Shown here: positions 1 to 6,189 of the stretch, one piece after another | Layout of the letters: each line of letters opens with the position of its first letter | Numbering within the stretch: position 1 is the stretch's first letter | Assembly (NCBI GenBank): GCA_051872335.1 | Contig: JBJEDT010000048.1 | Location: 1 to 24,655, forward strand | Direction of reading: 5' to 3' | DNA: 24,655 nucleotides | DNA from: SUG2458 sp051872335 | Lineage (GTDB): Bacteria; Bacillota_I; Bacilli_A; RFN20; CAG-826 | Translations under genes and position numbers: made by a program | Notes under the pieces: model-generated | The model's database searches: none | Told to the model about the DNA's origin: nothing | What the model saw: the letters and a program-made list of their open reading frames with translations, nothing else

Positions 1-96
1 TATTAACTTATAAGTTGTATCAAGATTAGCAGAGCTTATGCCTTTCTCAGCAATATTATGAAGTTCTTTCTCAACTTTTTCAAGTAACTTATGCAT
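1..96 (-). CDS. N-terminal part of a small helical phage protein (partial)
   Basis: ATG at 96-94 is preceded by AGAGGTGG and overlaps the end of the 138-aa gene by 8 nt. Thirty-two codons are open to the window edge: MHKLLEKVEKELHNIAEKG followed by ISSANLDTTYKLI. The amphipathic opening and the NLDTTYKL turn match a type of short uncharacterised protein common in Firmicutes phages (L..IE..L..I.EKG....NLD..YKL), from memory. The 3' end lies outside the window. Function unknown. Confidence 0.75.
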   Translation of the reverse strand, partial: MHKLLEKVEKELHNIAEKGISSANLDTTYKLI

Positions 97-505
97 TCTC
101 TTCCACCTCTGTTGCTGTTGTAGTTGTTGTTATTGGCAATGAAGTAGCACTATTAGGACATTTATTACATGAACAAGCCTTGCATAATAATTTAAATACT
201 CCACTTTGGATATTTGTATGTACTACTGTTGAATATCTCTTTCTTGATTGAATTTGACAAGCCAATACATTAGTACAATCACAATTAACTAAAGGATATG
301 TTGTTGTCTCTGTCCCAATTGTAATTACTACATTTGCTGCTATTGTTGTTGTAGTTGGAATATCTTGAGCAACTACAATACAATATTTTTCTCCATCTGC
401 ATATTTTCCTTCTGGGATATTAATAATTAAGTTGGTACCTGAAAAGGTAACTGCCTGTGAGAGAATTAATCTCTCACAAAGGCATTTTGATACTGGGCAA
501 CTCAT
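89..505 (-). CDS. Cysteine- and threonine-rich phage protein of unknown function, 138 aa
   Basis: Start set at ATG 505, 10 nt after a strong AAAGGAGG that immediately follows the endonuclease stop; the longest-frame TTG (514) is too close to it. The product has an N-terminal MSCPVSKCLC cluster and a beta-rich core (VTFSGTNLIINIPEGKYAD, EKYCIVVAQDIPTTTTIAA, NVVITIGTETTTYPLVNCDC). A second Cys group lies near the end (LLCKACSCNKCPNS), followed by a low-complexity Thr tail (LPITTTTTATEVEENA). Ten cysteines in 138 residues suggest metal binding or cross-linking. The YCIVVAQ.IP core recurs in Firmicutes phage proteins without known role, from memory. A small structural or surface decoration protein is possible. 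It overlaps the next gene by 8 nt. Confidence 0.82.
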   Translation of the reverse strand: MSCPVSKCLCERLILSQAVTFSGTNLIINIPEGKYADGEKYCIVVAQDIPTTTTIAANVVITIGTETTTYPLVNCDCTNVLACQIQSRKRYSTVVHTNIQSGVFKLLCKACSCNKCPNSATSLPITTTTTATEVEENA

Positions 506-522
506 ATTTCTCAAACCTCCTT

Positions 523-1551
523 TTATAATTCTTTGTTTAGATATTTTTCTTTAAATTCATTGAATTGTTCAGGAGTATTATTGCCTTTGCCATATAAACG
601 ATGAAATAAAATGTGAATATCTTTATTCAATGTTATTCCTAAATCTACTGTATGCAGCCTTAATACTTCAGCTTTAAGTTTTTCTACATCAGTTAAATTT
701 TCATATTCACTAAAATTTTTTAAAACTGGAACACCAACGTTTATAGAGGCCTCCTCTACTATAGTATTAAAACCTTTTAAATGATGAATAACAAAGTCTT
801 GTTTTTGCCCACTAAGAACACAAGCATAGTTATCCCTTTGCATAACTTCTTTTTTCCAGTTTTTTAAGTTTTTTCTAAGATAATCAATAATCTCGCTTGC
901 TCCTCCCTTCCAATTCCAGTGATTTTCACCTTTTAATGCTTCGTTAGCACATTTTTTACAACCAGAATGTCCATTTAAATAATGAGAAAATATTAACATA
1001 AATTCATGTCCTTTTTCGCATCGTACTTTAAAAGGAGTAGCAGCATTTTTATATTCACCAATCATTTGATAACCTGTTTTAATAATAGTATTTTTTACAA
1101 AATCTTCTGTATAAACATTTTTTGATGCTCCTTGGTGTATACCGCACTTCGGACATTGAAAACGCCCCTCTCCTCTTGTTAAATGCTGGTAATCTCTAAA
1201 AAAAATCTCTCCACATTTATTACATTTAAACTCAAGAGGAGTAGAATTATTTACATAGGTGGTAGATAGCAAAGTACAAAGTTTATGTTTGTCATTTTTT
1301 TCTATATAATCCCTTACTTTTTCAATTGTAAAAGAATTACTACTCCTTCTTGAGCAAGTTTGGCATTTAAAATTTTTTCTTTGTTTAATGTGTCCGAAAT
1401 CTTTAAAAAAATTATTTCCACATATATTACATTTAAATTCCAGTGGTGTTCTTAAATTAATATATTCCGTAGATAATAATTCACAGTCTTGGTTAACATC
1501 ATATTGTTTTATAAAATTCTTTACATCTTCTATGGTTAGTTTTTTAGGCAT
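523..1551 (-). CDS. Free-standing HNH homing endonuclease with three zinc-finger repeats, 342 aa
   Basis: ATG 1551 follows AGGAGGGG. Three homologous N-terminal units of about 68-70 residues each carry a treble-clef-like zinc site: C41/C44/C63/C66; C110/C113/C133/C136; and C178/H182/C198/C201. Each unit starts with a helix of the form TIEDVKNFI and a (T)PLEFKC strand. After them comes the linker GENHWNWKGG (208-217), a common motif in phage homing enzymes. The HNH nuclease follows: DNYACVLSGQ, H256/H257 (VIHHLKGF), N309, H313 and H317 in LNKDIHILFHRLYGKGNNT. The enzyme would make a site-specific cut in DNA lacking the insertion, spreading its own gene by repair. There is no intron around it, so it is free-standing. 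It separates two Cys-rich phage genes and looks AT-richer than the 304-aa gene, consistent with later insertion. Confidence 0.93.
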   Translation of the reverse strand: MPKKLTIEDVKNFIKQYDVNQDCELLSTEYINLRTPLEFKCNICGNNFFKDFGHIKQRKNFKCQTCSRRSSNSFTIEKVRDYIEKNDKHKLCTLLSTTYVNNSTPLEFKCNKCGEIFFRDYQHLTRGEGRFQCPKCGIHQGASKNVYTEDFVKNTIIKTGYQMIGEYKNAATPFKVRCEKGHEFMLIFSHYLNGHSGCKKCANEALKGENHWNWKGGASEIIDYLRKNLKNWKKEVMQRDNYACVLSGQKQDFVIHHLKGFNTIVEEASINVGVPVLKNFSEYENLTDVEKLKAEVLRLHTVDLGITLNKDIHILFHRLYGKGNNTPEQFNEFKEKYLNKEL

Positions 1552-1561
1552 TTTAACCCCT

Positions 1562-1603
1562 CCTACTTTTCTTTCTACTATTAAGTAGAAAGTCTAAAGT
1601 AGG
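1562..1603 (-). promoter_or_regulatory. Hairpin that partly covers the homing endonuclease ribosome-binding site
   Basis: Two nested inverted repeats: outer CCTACTTT (1562-1569) with AAAGTAGG (1596-1603), inner CTTTCTACT (1571-1579) with AGTAGAAAG (1584-1592), and a 4-nt loop. In the minus-strand RNA the right outer arm is AAAGUAGG and its last AGG is the first half of the AGGAGG Shine-Dalgarno (1564-1559) of the HNH gene. Pairing would hinder ribosome access. No U-tract follows, so this is not a terminator. Hairpins that mask the start are known for phage T4 homing endonuclease genes; here the role is inferred. Confidence 0.6.
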
Positions 1604-1636
1604 GCTACAATAAATTCAACCTTTTCTTAACCCGGT

Positions 1637-2551
1637 TTAGCAACAGGTGTTATTATTACATCCACAAAAGGCGCTAAAAGGAATTGCTTGATATGGGCTC
1701 ATTACTGGATATGCAGGCTTTGGACAAGGTTGGAGCTGATCAATTATGCTACGAGTCTGTGATAATTGTGAAAGTTGAAGCTGTGCAGACTGTAATTCAG
1801 TTCTAAGACTATCCATTTCATGCTGAGTTAAGTAGTTGATGATTCTATCAGTATTCTTATCCTGATTTGTTATAATTTCACAAGTTGATTTAGCGAGATT
1901 ATAATTTAAACCATCCTGTCCTCTTTCGATATCACAGCAGCATGATGCTAACTGGTTCTGAATTACATTGAATCCACTCTGATTGTTGAAATTGGACTGC
2001 ATAATGGATTCCCTTGTTTCGCAGCAACAATCTTTCATATTATAGTTTGTCTGTGCAAGAGCGTTATTTACGCTATTAAATCCCTGACAAAGAGCAGACT
2101 GGATTCCATTAAATCCTTGAAGATTTGCTCTGTCAGTAGCACAGAAGCCCTGCTGCATTTGTGTTCCAAGATTTGTAACGGCTAAATTTGTTGTGTAGAA
2201 ACCGTCACAAATACCTTTTTCAATTCCTCTCTGTCCATTATCTAACTGATTGAAATTAAAGGCATCAGTTAAACCTTGCTGTGTAGCTGGTGTGCAACAA
2301 GCATTGTATCCGCCAAAGCCACCAAAACCATTTGCTGGGATTACAACTGTATTAGTGCCACAGCCACCATCACAATTTCCGCCGCCATTATTACCATAAC
2401 CGCCGCGGCCCCATCCTCCGAAAGCAAAGAACAATACAAATACAATTATCCACCATGCTCCATTGTTTCCGAAACCATCATTCATGTTGTTTGTGCCGTT
2501 GCTATCTCTTAAAGCAATAGCGTCAGCTACAGTAAGACCTTTTTCTTCCAT
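1637..2551 (-). CDS. Membrane-anchored, cysteine-rich repeat protein of unknown function, 304 aa
   Basis: ATG 2551 follows AGGAGGT at good spacing. After a short polar N-terminus comes one hydrophobic segment (about 32-44, WWIIVFVLFFAF), then a Gly/Asn-rich linker (45-82) and a long region (about 90-250) with loosely repeated units of the form Q.GF..(N/D)....L (GTQMQQGFC, NLQGFNGIQSALCQGFN, NNQSGFNVIQNQLAS), suggesting a helical, probably oligomeric rod. It has 19 cysteines, including two CCC triplets, and a tail ending FCGCNNNTCC. Such density suggests metal binding, disulfide cross-links or lipidation. The gene is clearly richer in G and C than its neighbours. It resembles uncharacterised proteins seen in Firmicutes gut phages, from memory. 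With only one membrane segment and a large domain it is not a typical holin. Confidence 0.85.
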   Translation of the reverse strand: MEEKGLTVADAIALRDSNGTNNMNDGFGNNGAWWIIVFVLFFAFGGWGRGGYGNNGGGNCDGGCGTNTVVIPANGFGGFGGYNACCTPATQQGLTDAFNFNQLDNGQRGIEKGICDGFYTTNLAVTNLGTQMQQGFCATDRANLQGFNGIQSALCQGFNSVNNALAQTNYNMKDCCCETRESIMQSNFNNQSGFNVIQNQLASCCCDIERGQDGLNYNLAKSTCEIITNQDKNTDRIINYLTQHEMDSLRTELQSAQLQLSQLSQTRSIIDQLQPCPKPAYPVMSPYQAIPFSAFCGCNNNTCC

Positions 2552-2566
2552 ACTAAAAACCTCCTA

Positions 2567-2604
2567 TAAAGTAAAAATATTTATTTAAATTGCATTTTAC
2601 TTTA
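2567..2604 (-). promoter_or_regulatory. Stem-loop between the 77-aa and 304-aa genes
   Basis: TAAAGTAAAA (2567-2576) and TTTTACTTTA (2595-2604) are exact reverse complements separated by 18 nt. The left arm of the minus-strand RNA contains the stop of the 77-aa gene and the right arm ends just before TAGGAGG of the 304-aa gene. There is no U-tract, so it is not a terminator. It may affect mRNA processing or translation of the next gene. The arms are AT-only apart from one G-C pair, so stability is modest. Confidence 0.4.
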
Positions 2605-2830
2605 ACATGGACATAAAGTTATTAAATTCATTATTAAAATCTAACCCTTGTCCTTTGAAAAAGTTTTCTGCAATTTTATTCATTGAATTTATATCGCCGC
2701 TTTGGGCAAATTGAAGTAATTGATTAATCATTGGGTCATTGATGTTACTATTTTTTATCATAGACATTGCCATTTCTTGTGGGTTTTTACCTTTAAGAAG
2801 ACCCATTAATTGCATTGGATTCATGTTCAT
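2597..2830 (-). CDS. Small Met/Asn-rich protein of unknown function, 77 aa
   Basis: Start set at ATG 2830, whose first bases form ATGA with the stop of the 147-aa gene. AAAGGAGAG lies about 10 nt upstream, while the longest-frame GTG (2839) is too close to that signal. The product opens MNMNPMQLMGLLKGKNPQEM and is rich in Met, Asn, Gln and Phe, with amphipathic helices and no membrane segment. It ends in NEFNNFMSML. Coupled translation with the upstream gene suggests the two proteins act together. I recognise no family with known function. Confidence 0.75.
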   Translation of the reverse strand: MNMNPMQLMGLLKGKNPQEMAMSMIKNSNINDPMINQLLQFAQSGDINSMNKIAENFFKGQGLDFNNEFNNFMSMLK

Positions 2831-3270
2831 AGTTTCCACTCTCCTTTATCTTTCTTTAAAGATTCTTGTATATCACTAACTTGTTTTTCAAGTTTTACAA
2901 AACGATTATCGACTTGTTCAAATTGTGCGGCCAAAGGATTTTCTTCTTTATTAGAAGATTCTCCTGGCGGCGAAGCTTTCTGTTCAGAATCATAAGGAAG
3001 GATTCTGTAAGCCCAGAACATTGGATTGCCATTTTGCATTGTTTTAATATACATAACGCCTTCATTTAAACATAATGCTACCGAAATTCCAGCACCAACA
3101 GGTACGTTAGCAACTTCTAAAGTTGAATTTATATTATATACATTGCCTTGTGGTTGCGGGAATAGTGGCTGAACATTTTGCTGTTGAAATTGATTCGATT
3201 GAATTGGGGCCACATTTTGATTTTGATAAAAAGGTTGTTGTGGCTGTTTTTGAAAATTATTGAAAGACAT
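2827..3270 (-). CDS. Gln-rich phage protein of unknown function, 147 aa
   Basis: Start set at ATG 3270, preceded by GAGGTGAT; the longest-frame GTG (3279) overlaps that signal. Residues 1-45 are Gln/Asn/Pro-rich and probably disordered (KQPQQPFYQNQNVAPIQ). Residues about 45-95 look like a compact beta domain (VYNINSTLEVANVPVGAGIS, then EGVMYIKTMQNGNPMFWAYRI). The C-terminus (about 110-140) is a likely coiled coil (FEQVDNRFVKLEKQVSDIQ). Similar proteins with the YIKTMQNG..MFW core recur beside tail genes of Firmicutes phages, from memory; none has a function I can name. The stop TGA overlaps the next ATG as ATGA, so the two products are probably made in a fixed ratio. A minor virion or scaffold role is possible but unproven. 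Confidence 0.82.
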   Translation of the reverse strand: MSFNNFQKQPQQPFYQNQNVAPIQSNQFQQQNVQPLFPQPQGNVYNINSTLEVANVPVGAGISVALCLNEGVMYIKTMQNGNPMFWAYRILPYDSEQKASPPGESSNKEENPLAAQFEQVDNRFVKLEKQVSDIQESLKKDKGEWKL

Positions 3271-3290
3271 ATTGATCACCTCACTTTGTT

Positions 3291-3443
3291 TTTATCTTTC
3301 ATTAATATAGTGAAAATCACTAAAAATTATTTTATAAAAAAAGTTAAAGGTAGAAAAAATTCTACTTTTTATACAAAAATAGAGAAGAGATTTTGTATAA
3401 AATATACAAAAATTTTATATAATTTGTGTAAAATGTACAAAAT
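3291..3443 (-). promoter_or_regulatory. AT-rich control region before the small-gene module, with repeated TATACAAAA words
   Basis: About 170 non-coding bases lie between the terminator and the Shine-Dalgarno of the 147-aa gene. They hold TATACAAAA at 3370-3378; its inverted form TTTTGTATA at 3391-3399 facing another TATACAAAA at 3403-3411 (a perfect 9-bp inverted repeat with a 3-bp gap); and a variant TGTACAAAA at 3434-3442. A second small inverted repeat, GTAGAA/TTCTAC, spans 3350-3365, and TAGTGA/TCACTA spans 3308-3322. Because it follows a terminator, this region probably contains the promoter for the module. Several -10-like hexamers exist (TATATT, TAAAAT) but no -35 at good spacing stands out, so I give no exact promoter. 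Confidence 0.55.
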
Positions 3444-3467
3444 AAAGGACGCTAATGGCGTCCTTTT
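3437..3467 (-). terminator. Terminator closing the tail-tip operon
   Basis: AAAGGACGC (3444-3452) pairs with GCGTCCTTT (3458-3466): a 9-bp stem with a 5-nt loop. On the minus strand it is followed by ATTTTGT. The plus strand reads TTTTCTTAT after the stem, so it may work in both directions. It lies 2 nt beyond the stop of the 126-aa gene and separates the tail-tip operon from the small-gene module. Confidence 0.82.
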
Positions 3468-3468
3468 C

Positions 3469-3849
3469 TTATACTTTTATAAATGGCGCTAGCACTTGAA
3501 GTTCAGGTAAGGTTAATTCCAAATTCTCTAATTCATCAAGTGAAAAATATATATCTGGAACTTGAATCTTTTGATTTTGTACCTGCTGAACTTTTTCTAA
3601 ACACTCCTCCATTACACCTTCTTTAATTTTATATCCTCCATCTTCAAGTCTAATTATCTCATTGTTAGAATCTTTTTCGCCATACTCATTTAATATTAAT
3701 TTCATTTGTTCATCAATAATATCTCCATCTTTTTCTATTTCATTTTTTAACAATATAAATTTATATTGTGTATTAATATTAAAAGTTTTATTTGATAACT
3801 TTTCATATATATCAAAAAATTTTTTACCAGATGTTCTTTCTATTATCAT
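3469..3849 (-). CDS. Small tail-module protein, DUF1617-like (126 aa)
   Basis: ATG 3849 lies 7 nt after a perfect AGGAGG that begins at the stop of the SleB-like gene. The last gene of the tail-tip operon, it ends TAA at 3469, directly against a terminator. The sequence is acidic and helical: LKNEIEKDGDIIDEQMKLIL, NEYGEKDSNNEII, a short beta-like GGYKIKEG, then a C-terminus reading LENLELTLPELQVLAPFI. This pattern (helical N-terminus, YGEKD..N, closing ELTLPEL..L.PFI) resembles the small phage proteins grouped as DUF1617, of unknown function, which occur near tail genes in Firmicutes phages. The family match is from memory of the pattern, not a search. There is no membrane segment or catalytic motif. 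Confidence 0.8.
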   Translation of the reverse strand: MIIERTSGKKFFDIYEKLSNKTFNINTQYKFILLKNEIEKDGDIIDEQMKLILNEYGEKDSNNEIIRLEDGGYKIKEGVMEECLEKVQQVQNQKIQVPDIYFSLDELENLELTLPELQVLAPFIKV

Positions 3850-3860
3850 ATATATTCCTC

Positions 3861-4943
3861 CTATCTTGTTGGCATAACGTCATTTACAATATTTTTTGAA
3901 TTGCTTGGGAAAAAATTCCAATTCATACAAGCATATTCATTATTATCCCAAGTAGCAACTATTGAACTTGGATAAGCATTTGCTCTATTTGTAGTCATAA
4001 ATCCTGTAATTCCATATAAATCTTCTTCTTTATATGAATCTCTTAATACAGCGACATCCTCTATATAATCATAGTCTATTCCACCTACTATATTTGTAAC
4101 AAAAGTTAAAAAATTCATTGTTTGACCCCTTATATTTGCTTCATAGGCCAAAGAAGCCGAAAAATTTTCCACCATAGTATCATAAGGTTCGTCAGGCAGC
4201 AATCCCATCGCTGCATGAGTAAGAGTGCTCGCTATTTTATAACTACGATTTCGAATTACACGACATACTGTTTCAGATTTAGCAAGAGTTATTGGGTCTG
4301 GATTATTTTGACCCCATCCATTTTCTTGAGCTACTATTGCTGCAATTAATTTTATATCTTCTCCAGATAAATCTGCTGTAATTGTCTGTTTATTTAATTG
4401 AGGGGTCTGTCCAAAAATTTTATGAATGTATTGCTTTAAATTGTTTTTTCCTAAGGTTTCTGTGAGACCATCCTTATTTTTTATTGTTAAGTTATTAAAA
4501 TCTAACCCTTCTGGAGAAGAATAGTTCTCAATATTAATAGACTTTATTTTTGGAACTGAATCGCTTTCTGAAAAAAATATTGTAAAATTTCCTGTTGATG
4601 CCAAACTTCCAGTTTTACCTGTTTTTCCTATTTCTTGTCCAGATTTAACCTCCTCTCCCTCTTTAACACTTCCCGAATTAAGATGACAGTAAGTTTGATA
4701 TAAAGGGCTATTATTATTTTTTTTTGAATAGTTCCAATCAGAACTTTTTAAAATAATAATTTTCCCAAGCTCTTTATCCTCAGTTACTTTTACTACAATA
4801 CTATTTATCATTGCGTATACAGTAGTATTTTCTTCTATTGAAAAAGTAATACTTTCGCTGGGAGAATTTGTTCCATATTTATTATCAATAAAAGGAACAG
4901 TAGATGAACCCAATTCTCCAAAAGGATGAATTAATTTTGCCAT
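3861..4943 (-). CDS. Tail-associated SleB-like cell-wall hydrolase with degenerate M23-like N-terminus
   Basis: Start set at ATG 4943: GGAGTGAT lies just upstream and overlaps the TGA stop of the CHAP gene, whereas the longest-frame GTG (4952) sits within that signal. The product is 360 aa. Residues 1-145 again show an M23-like plan (KLIHPFGELG, NTTVYAMINSIVVKV, TYCHLNSGSVKEGEEVKSG, EIGKTGKTG), but the HLHFE strand is replaced by NFTIFF, so a catalytic zinc site is unlikely. Residues about 195-300 resemble the SleB/cell wall hydrolase 2 family: EDIKLIAAIVAQENGWGQ with the candidate catalytic Glu207, then SETVCRVIRNRSYK matching the family's V..VILNR stretch. SleB enzymes are lytic transglycosylases that cut the glycan strand. 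The N-terminus is paralogous in layout to the CHAP neighbour, suggesting both dock on the same tail site. The SleB assignment is moderate. Confidence 0.72.
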   Translation of the reverse strand: MAKLIHPFGELGSSTVPFIDNKYGTNSPSESITFSIEENTTVYAMINSIVVKVTEDKELGKIIILKSSDWNYSKKNNNSPLYQTYCHLNSGSVKEGEEVKSGQEIGKTGKTGSLASTGNFTIFFSESDSVPKIKSINIENYSSPEGLDFNNLTIKNKDGLTETLGKNNLKQYIHKIFGQTPQLNKQTITADLSGEDIKLIAAIVAQENGWGQNNPDPITLAKSETVCRVIRNRSYKIASTLTHAAMGLLPDEPYDTMVENFSASLAYEANIRGQTMNFLTFVTNIVGGIDYDYIEDVAVLRDSYKEEDLYGITGFMTTNRANAYPSSIVATWDNNEYACMNWNFFPSNSKNIVNDVMPTR

Positions 4944-4948
4944 ACTTA

Positions 4949-6178
4949 TCACTCCATATGAACATATTCTTCTATTTCTGTATCTGAAATTTCATAACGA
5001 CGTAAAGTAACCCCATTAAATTGAGAATAAAAGGTGGCTCCAGCATCACTATAATTTTTCTTTACATAGGATGTATATACACTTCCCCAATTTGAAGGAT
5101 CGTTTCCACCATTTTTTTCGCATACCTGTTTTAATGTATTATAAATTGGGTCTGAAGCGTTTAAATTTCCTAATAGCTTGACCTCATCAACAAACTTTGT
5201 TGGTTCTCGAGTAGAGTTACCTTCAATTGTATATATATAATCTGAAGTTACATAATATACTATACCTATATGGTCTATTCCATCACTTTTTGAATCTGAC
5301 CAATTGAAAAAAATTAAATCTCCCGGAACAGGAGTATATTGCAAACTACTTTTAGAAGGATTTCCCATATTAGAGAAAGCAGAAAGTACAGCACTACAAC
5401 TCGTATACCAGTTTCCAGGATATAATCCATTATCTACATAACCAGCTTTAGAGGCACAATATGTAACAAAAGCTACACACCATGCAATATTAATACCAAT
5501 TCCTGTGAATTTTTGGTATTTATTTGGTGTTTTTGCTCCTAAGAAATTATCATCATTATCATTATAACCTGTATATAAATATGGATTTACTATCATATCA
5601 CATAATTCTCCTACAGCAATGCCAATTATACCGTCTAAATTAGTTCCATTAGCTCCGTATATTGTTGTAAGAGAAGGCTCTTGAACAAAAATTAATTTTG
5701 CATAATTACTATTTGCAGCATGAGCCGTGTTGGTAGAATAACTAAGCAATCCCTTTTCTCTAAGTTCTTTATATTTAGGAACAATGTTCGCATCTTTTTT
5801 ATAGAGGTTTTCAATATCAATGCTTTTATTATTACTTTTAATTGAAATTGTAAGATAAGGAGAGTCTTCCTCTCCTATCTTACCTAATTTTCCTACACTT
5901 GTTGTTTTAGAAATACTATCTCCTTTTTTAATTGATTCGCTTACTAAAAAATGATCATAAGTTATTGTAACCTTTTCATTTGTTTGTTTAGAATAACCGC
6001 TTGTTTCGGTTTCAATTGTAATTAAATTTGATGTTAAATTCGTTATTGTTCCTTCTAACATAGGATATATGTCACAATCATCTTGCCCTGTCAAAACTAT
6101 TGTATCATCTGTATCATTTAACAAAAAAGTTTTAGCTTGATTCCCGTTTTCTTTAAAAGGATGGTAAAAAACTCCCAT
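4949..6178 (-). CDS. Tail-associated CHAP-domain peptidoglycan hydrolase with degenerate M23-like N-terminus
   Basis: ATG 6178 follows GGAGATGA, which begins just past the tal stop. The 409-aa protein has two parts. Residues 1-125 follow the lysostaphin/M23 beta-fold pattern (YHPF opening, GTITNLTSN, ESIKKGDSISKTTSVGKLG), but the position of the canonical HxH metal-binding strand reads YLTISIK, so metal ligands are missing. Residues about 215-345 are a CHAP (NlpC/P60-related) amidase/endopeptidase: Cys234 in AWCVAFVTYC, PGDLIFFNW, His303 in DHIGIVYY, and Glu319/Asn321 in TIEGNS. The Cys, His and polar third residue are present, so this domain should be active. Placement within the tail-tip operon rather than beside a holin suggests a virion-borne enzyme that cuts peptidoglycan during entry. 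A role in lysis cannot be excluded. There is no signal peptide. Confidence 0.88.
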   Translation of the reverse strand: MGVFYHPFKENGNQAKTFLLNDTDDTIVLTGQDDCDIYPMLEGTITNLTSNLITIETETSGYSKQTNEKVTITYDHFLVSESIKKGDSISKTTSVGKLGKIGEEDSPYLTISIKSNNKSIDIENLYKKDANIVPKYKELREKGLLSYSTNTAHAANSNYAKLIFVQEPSLTTIYGANGTNLDGIIGIAVGELCDMIVNPYLYTGYNDNDDNFLGAKTPNKYQKFTGIGINIAWCVAFVTYCASKAGYVDNGLYPGNWYTSCSAVLSAFSNMGNPSKSSLQYTPVPGDLIFFNWSDSKSDGIDHIGIVYYVTSDYIYTIEGNSTREPTKFVDEVKLLGNLNASDPIYNTLKQVCEKNGGNDPSNWGSVYTSYVKKNYSDAGATFYSQFNGVTLRRYEISDTEIEEYVHME

Positions 6179-6189
6179 TATATCATCTC

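Noticed and set aside
2276..2512. Plus-strand open frame opposite the 304-aa gene
   Set aside because: Antisense of the Gly/Asn/Cys-rich region; the translation is a low-complexity Thr/Ile/Ala string with no motif.
1637..2551. Holin identity for the 304-aa protein
   Set aside because: Only one hydrophobic segment, a large Cys-rich domain, and a length well above known holins; being near hydrolases alone is not enough.
1..3300. Diversity-generating retroelement or CRISPR in the small-gene module
   Set aside because: No reverse transcriptase, no template/variable repeat pair and no regularly spaced direct repeats are visible.
3178..3492. Plus-strand open frame spanning the intergenic control region
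   Set aside because: It crosses the start of the 147-aa gene, the AT-rich control region and the terminator hairpin; the product is Lys/Phe/Ile/Tyr-rich with no domain.
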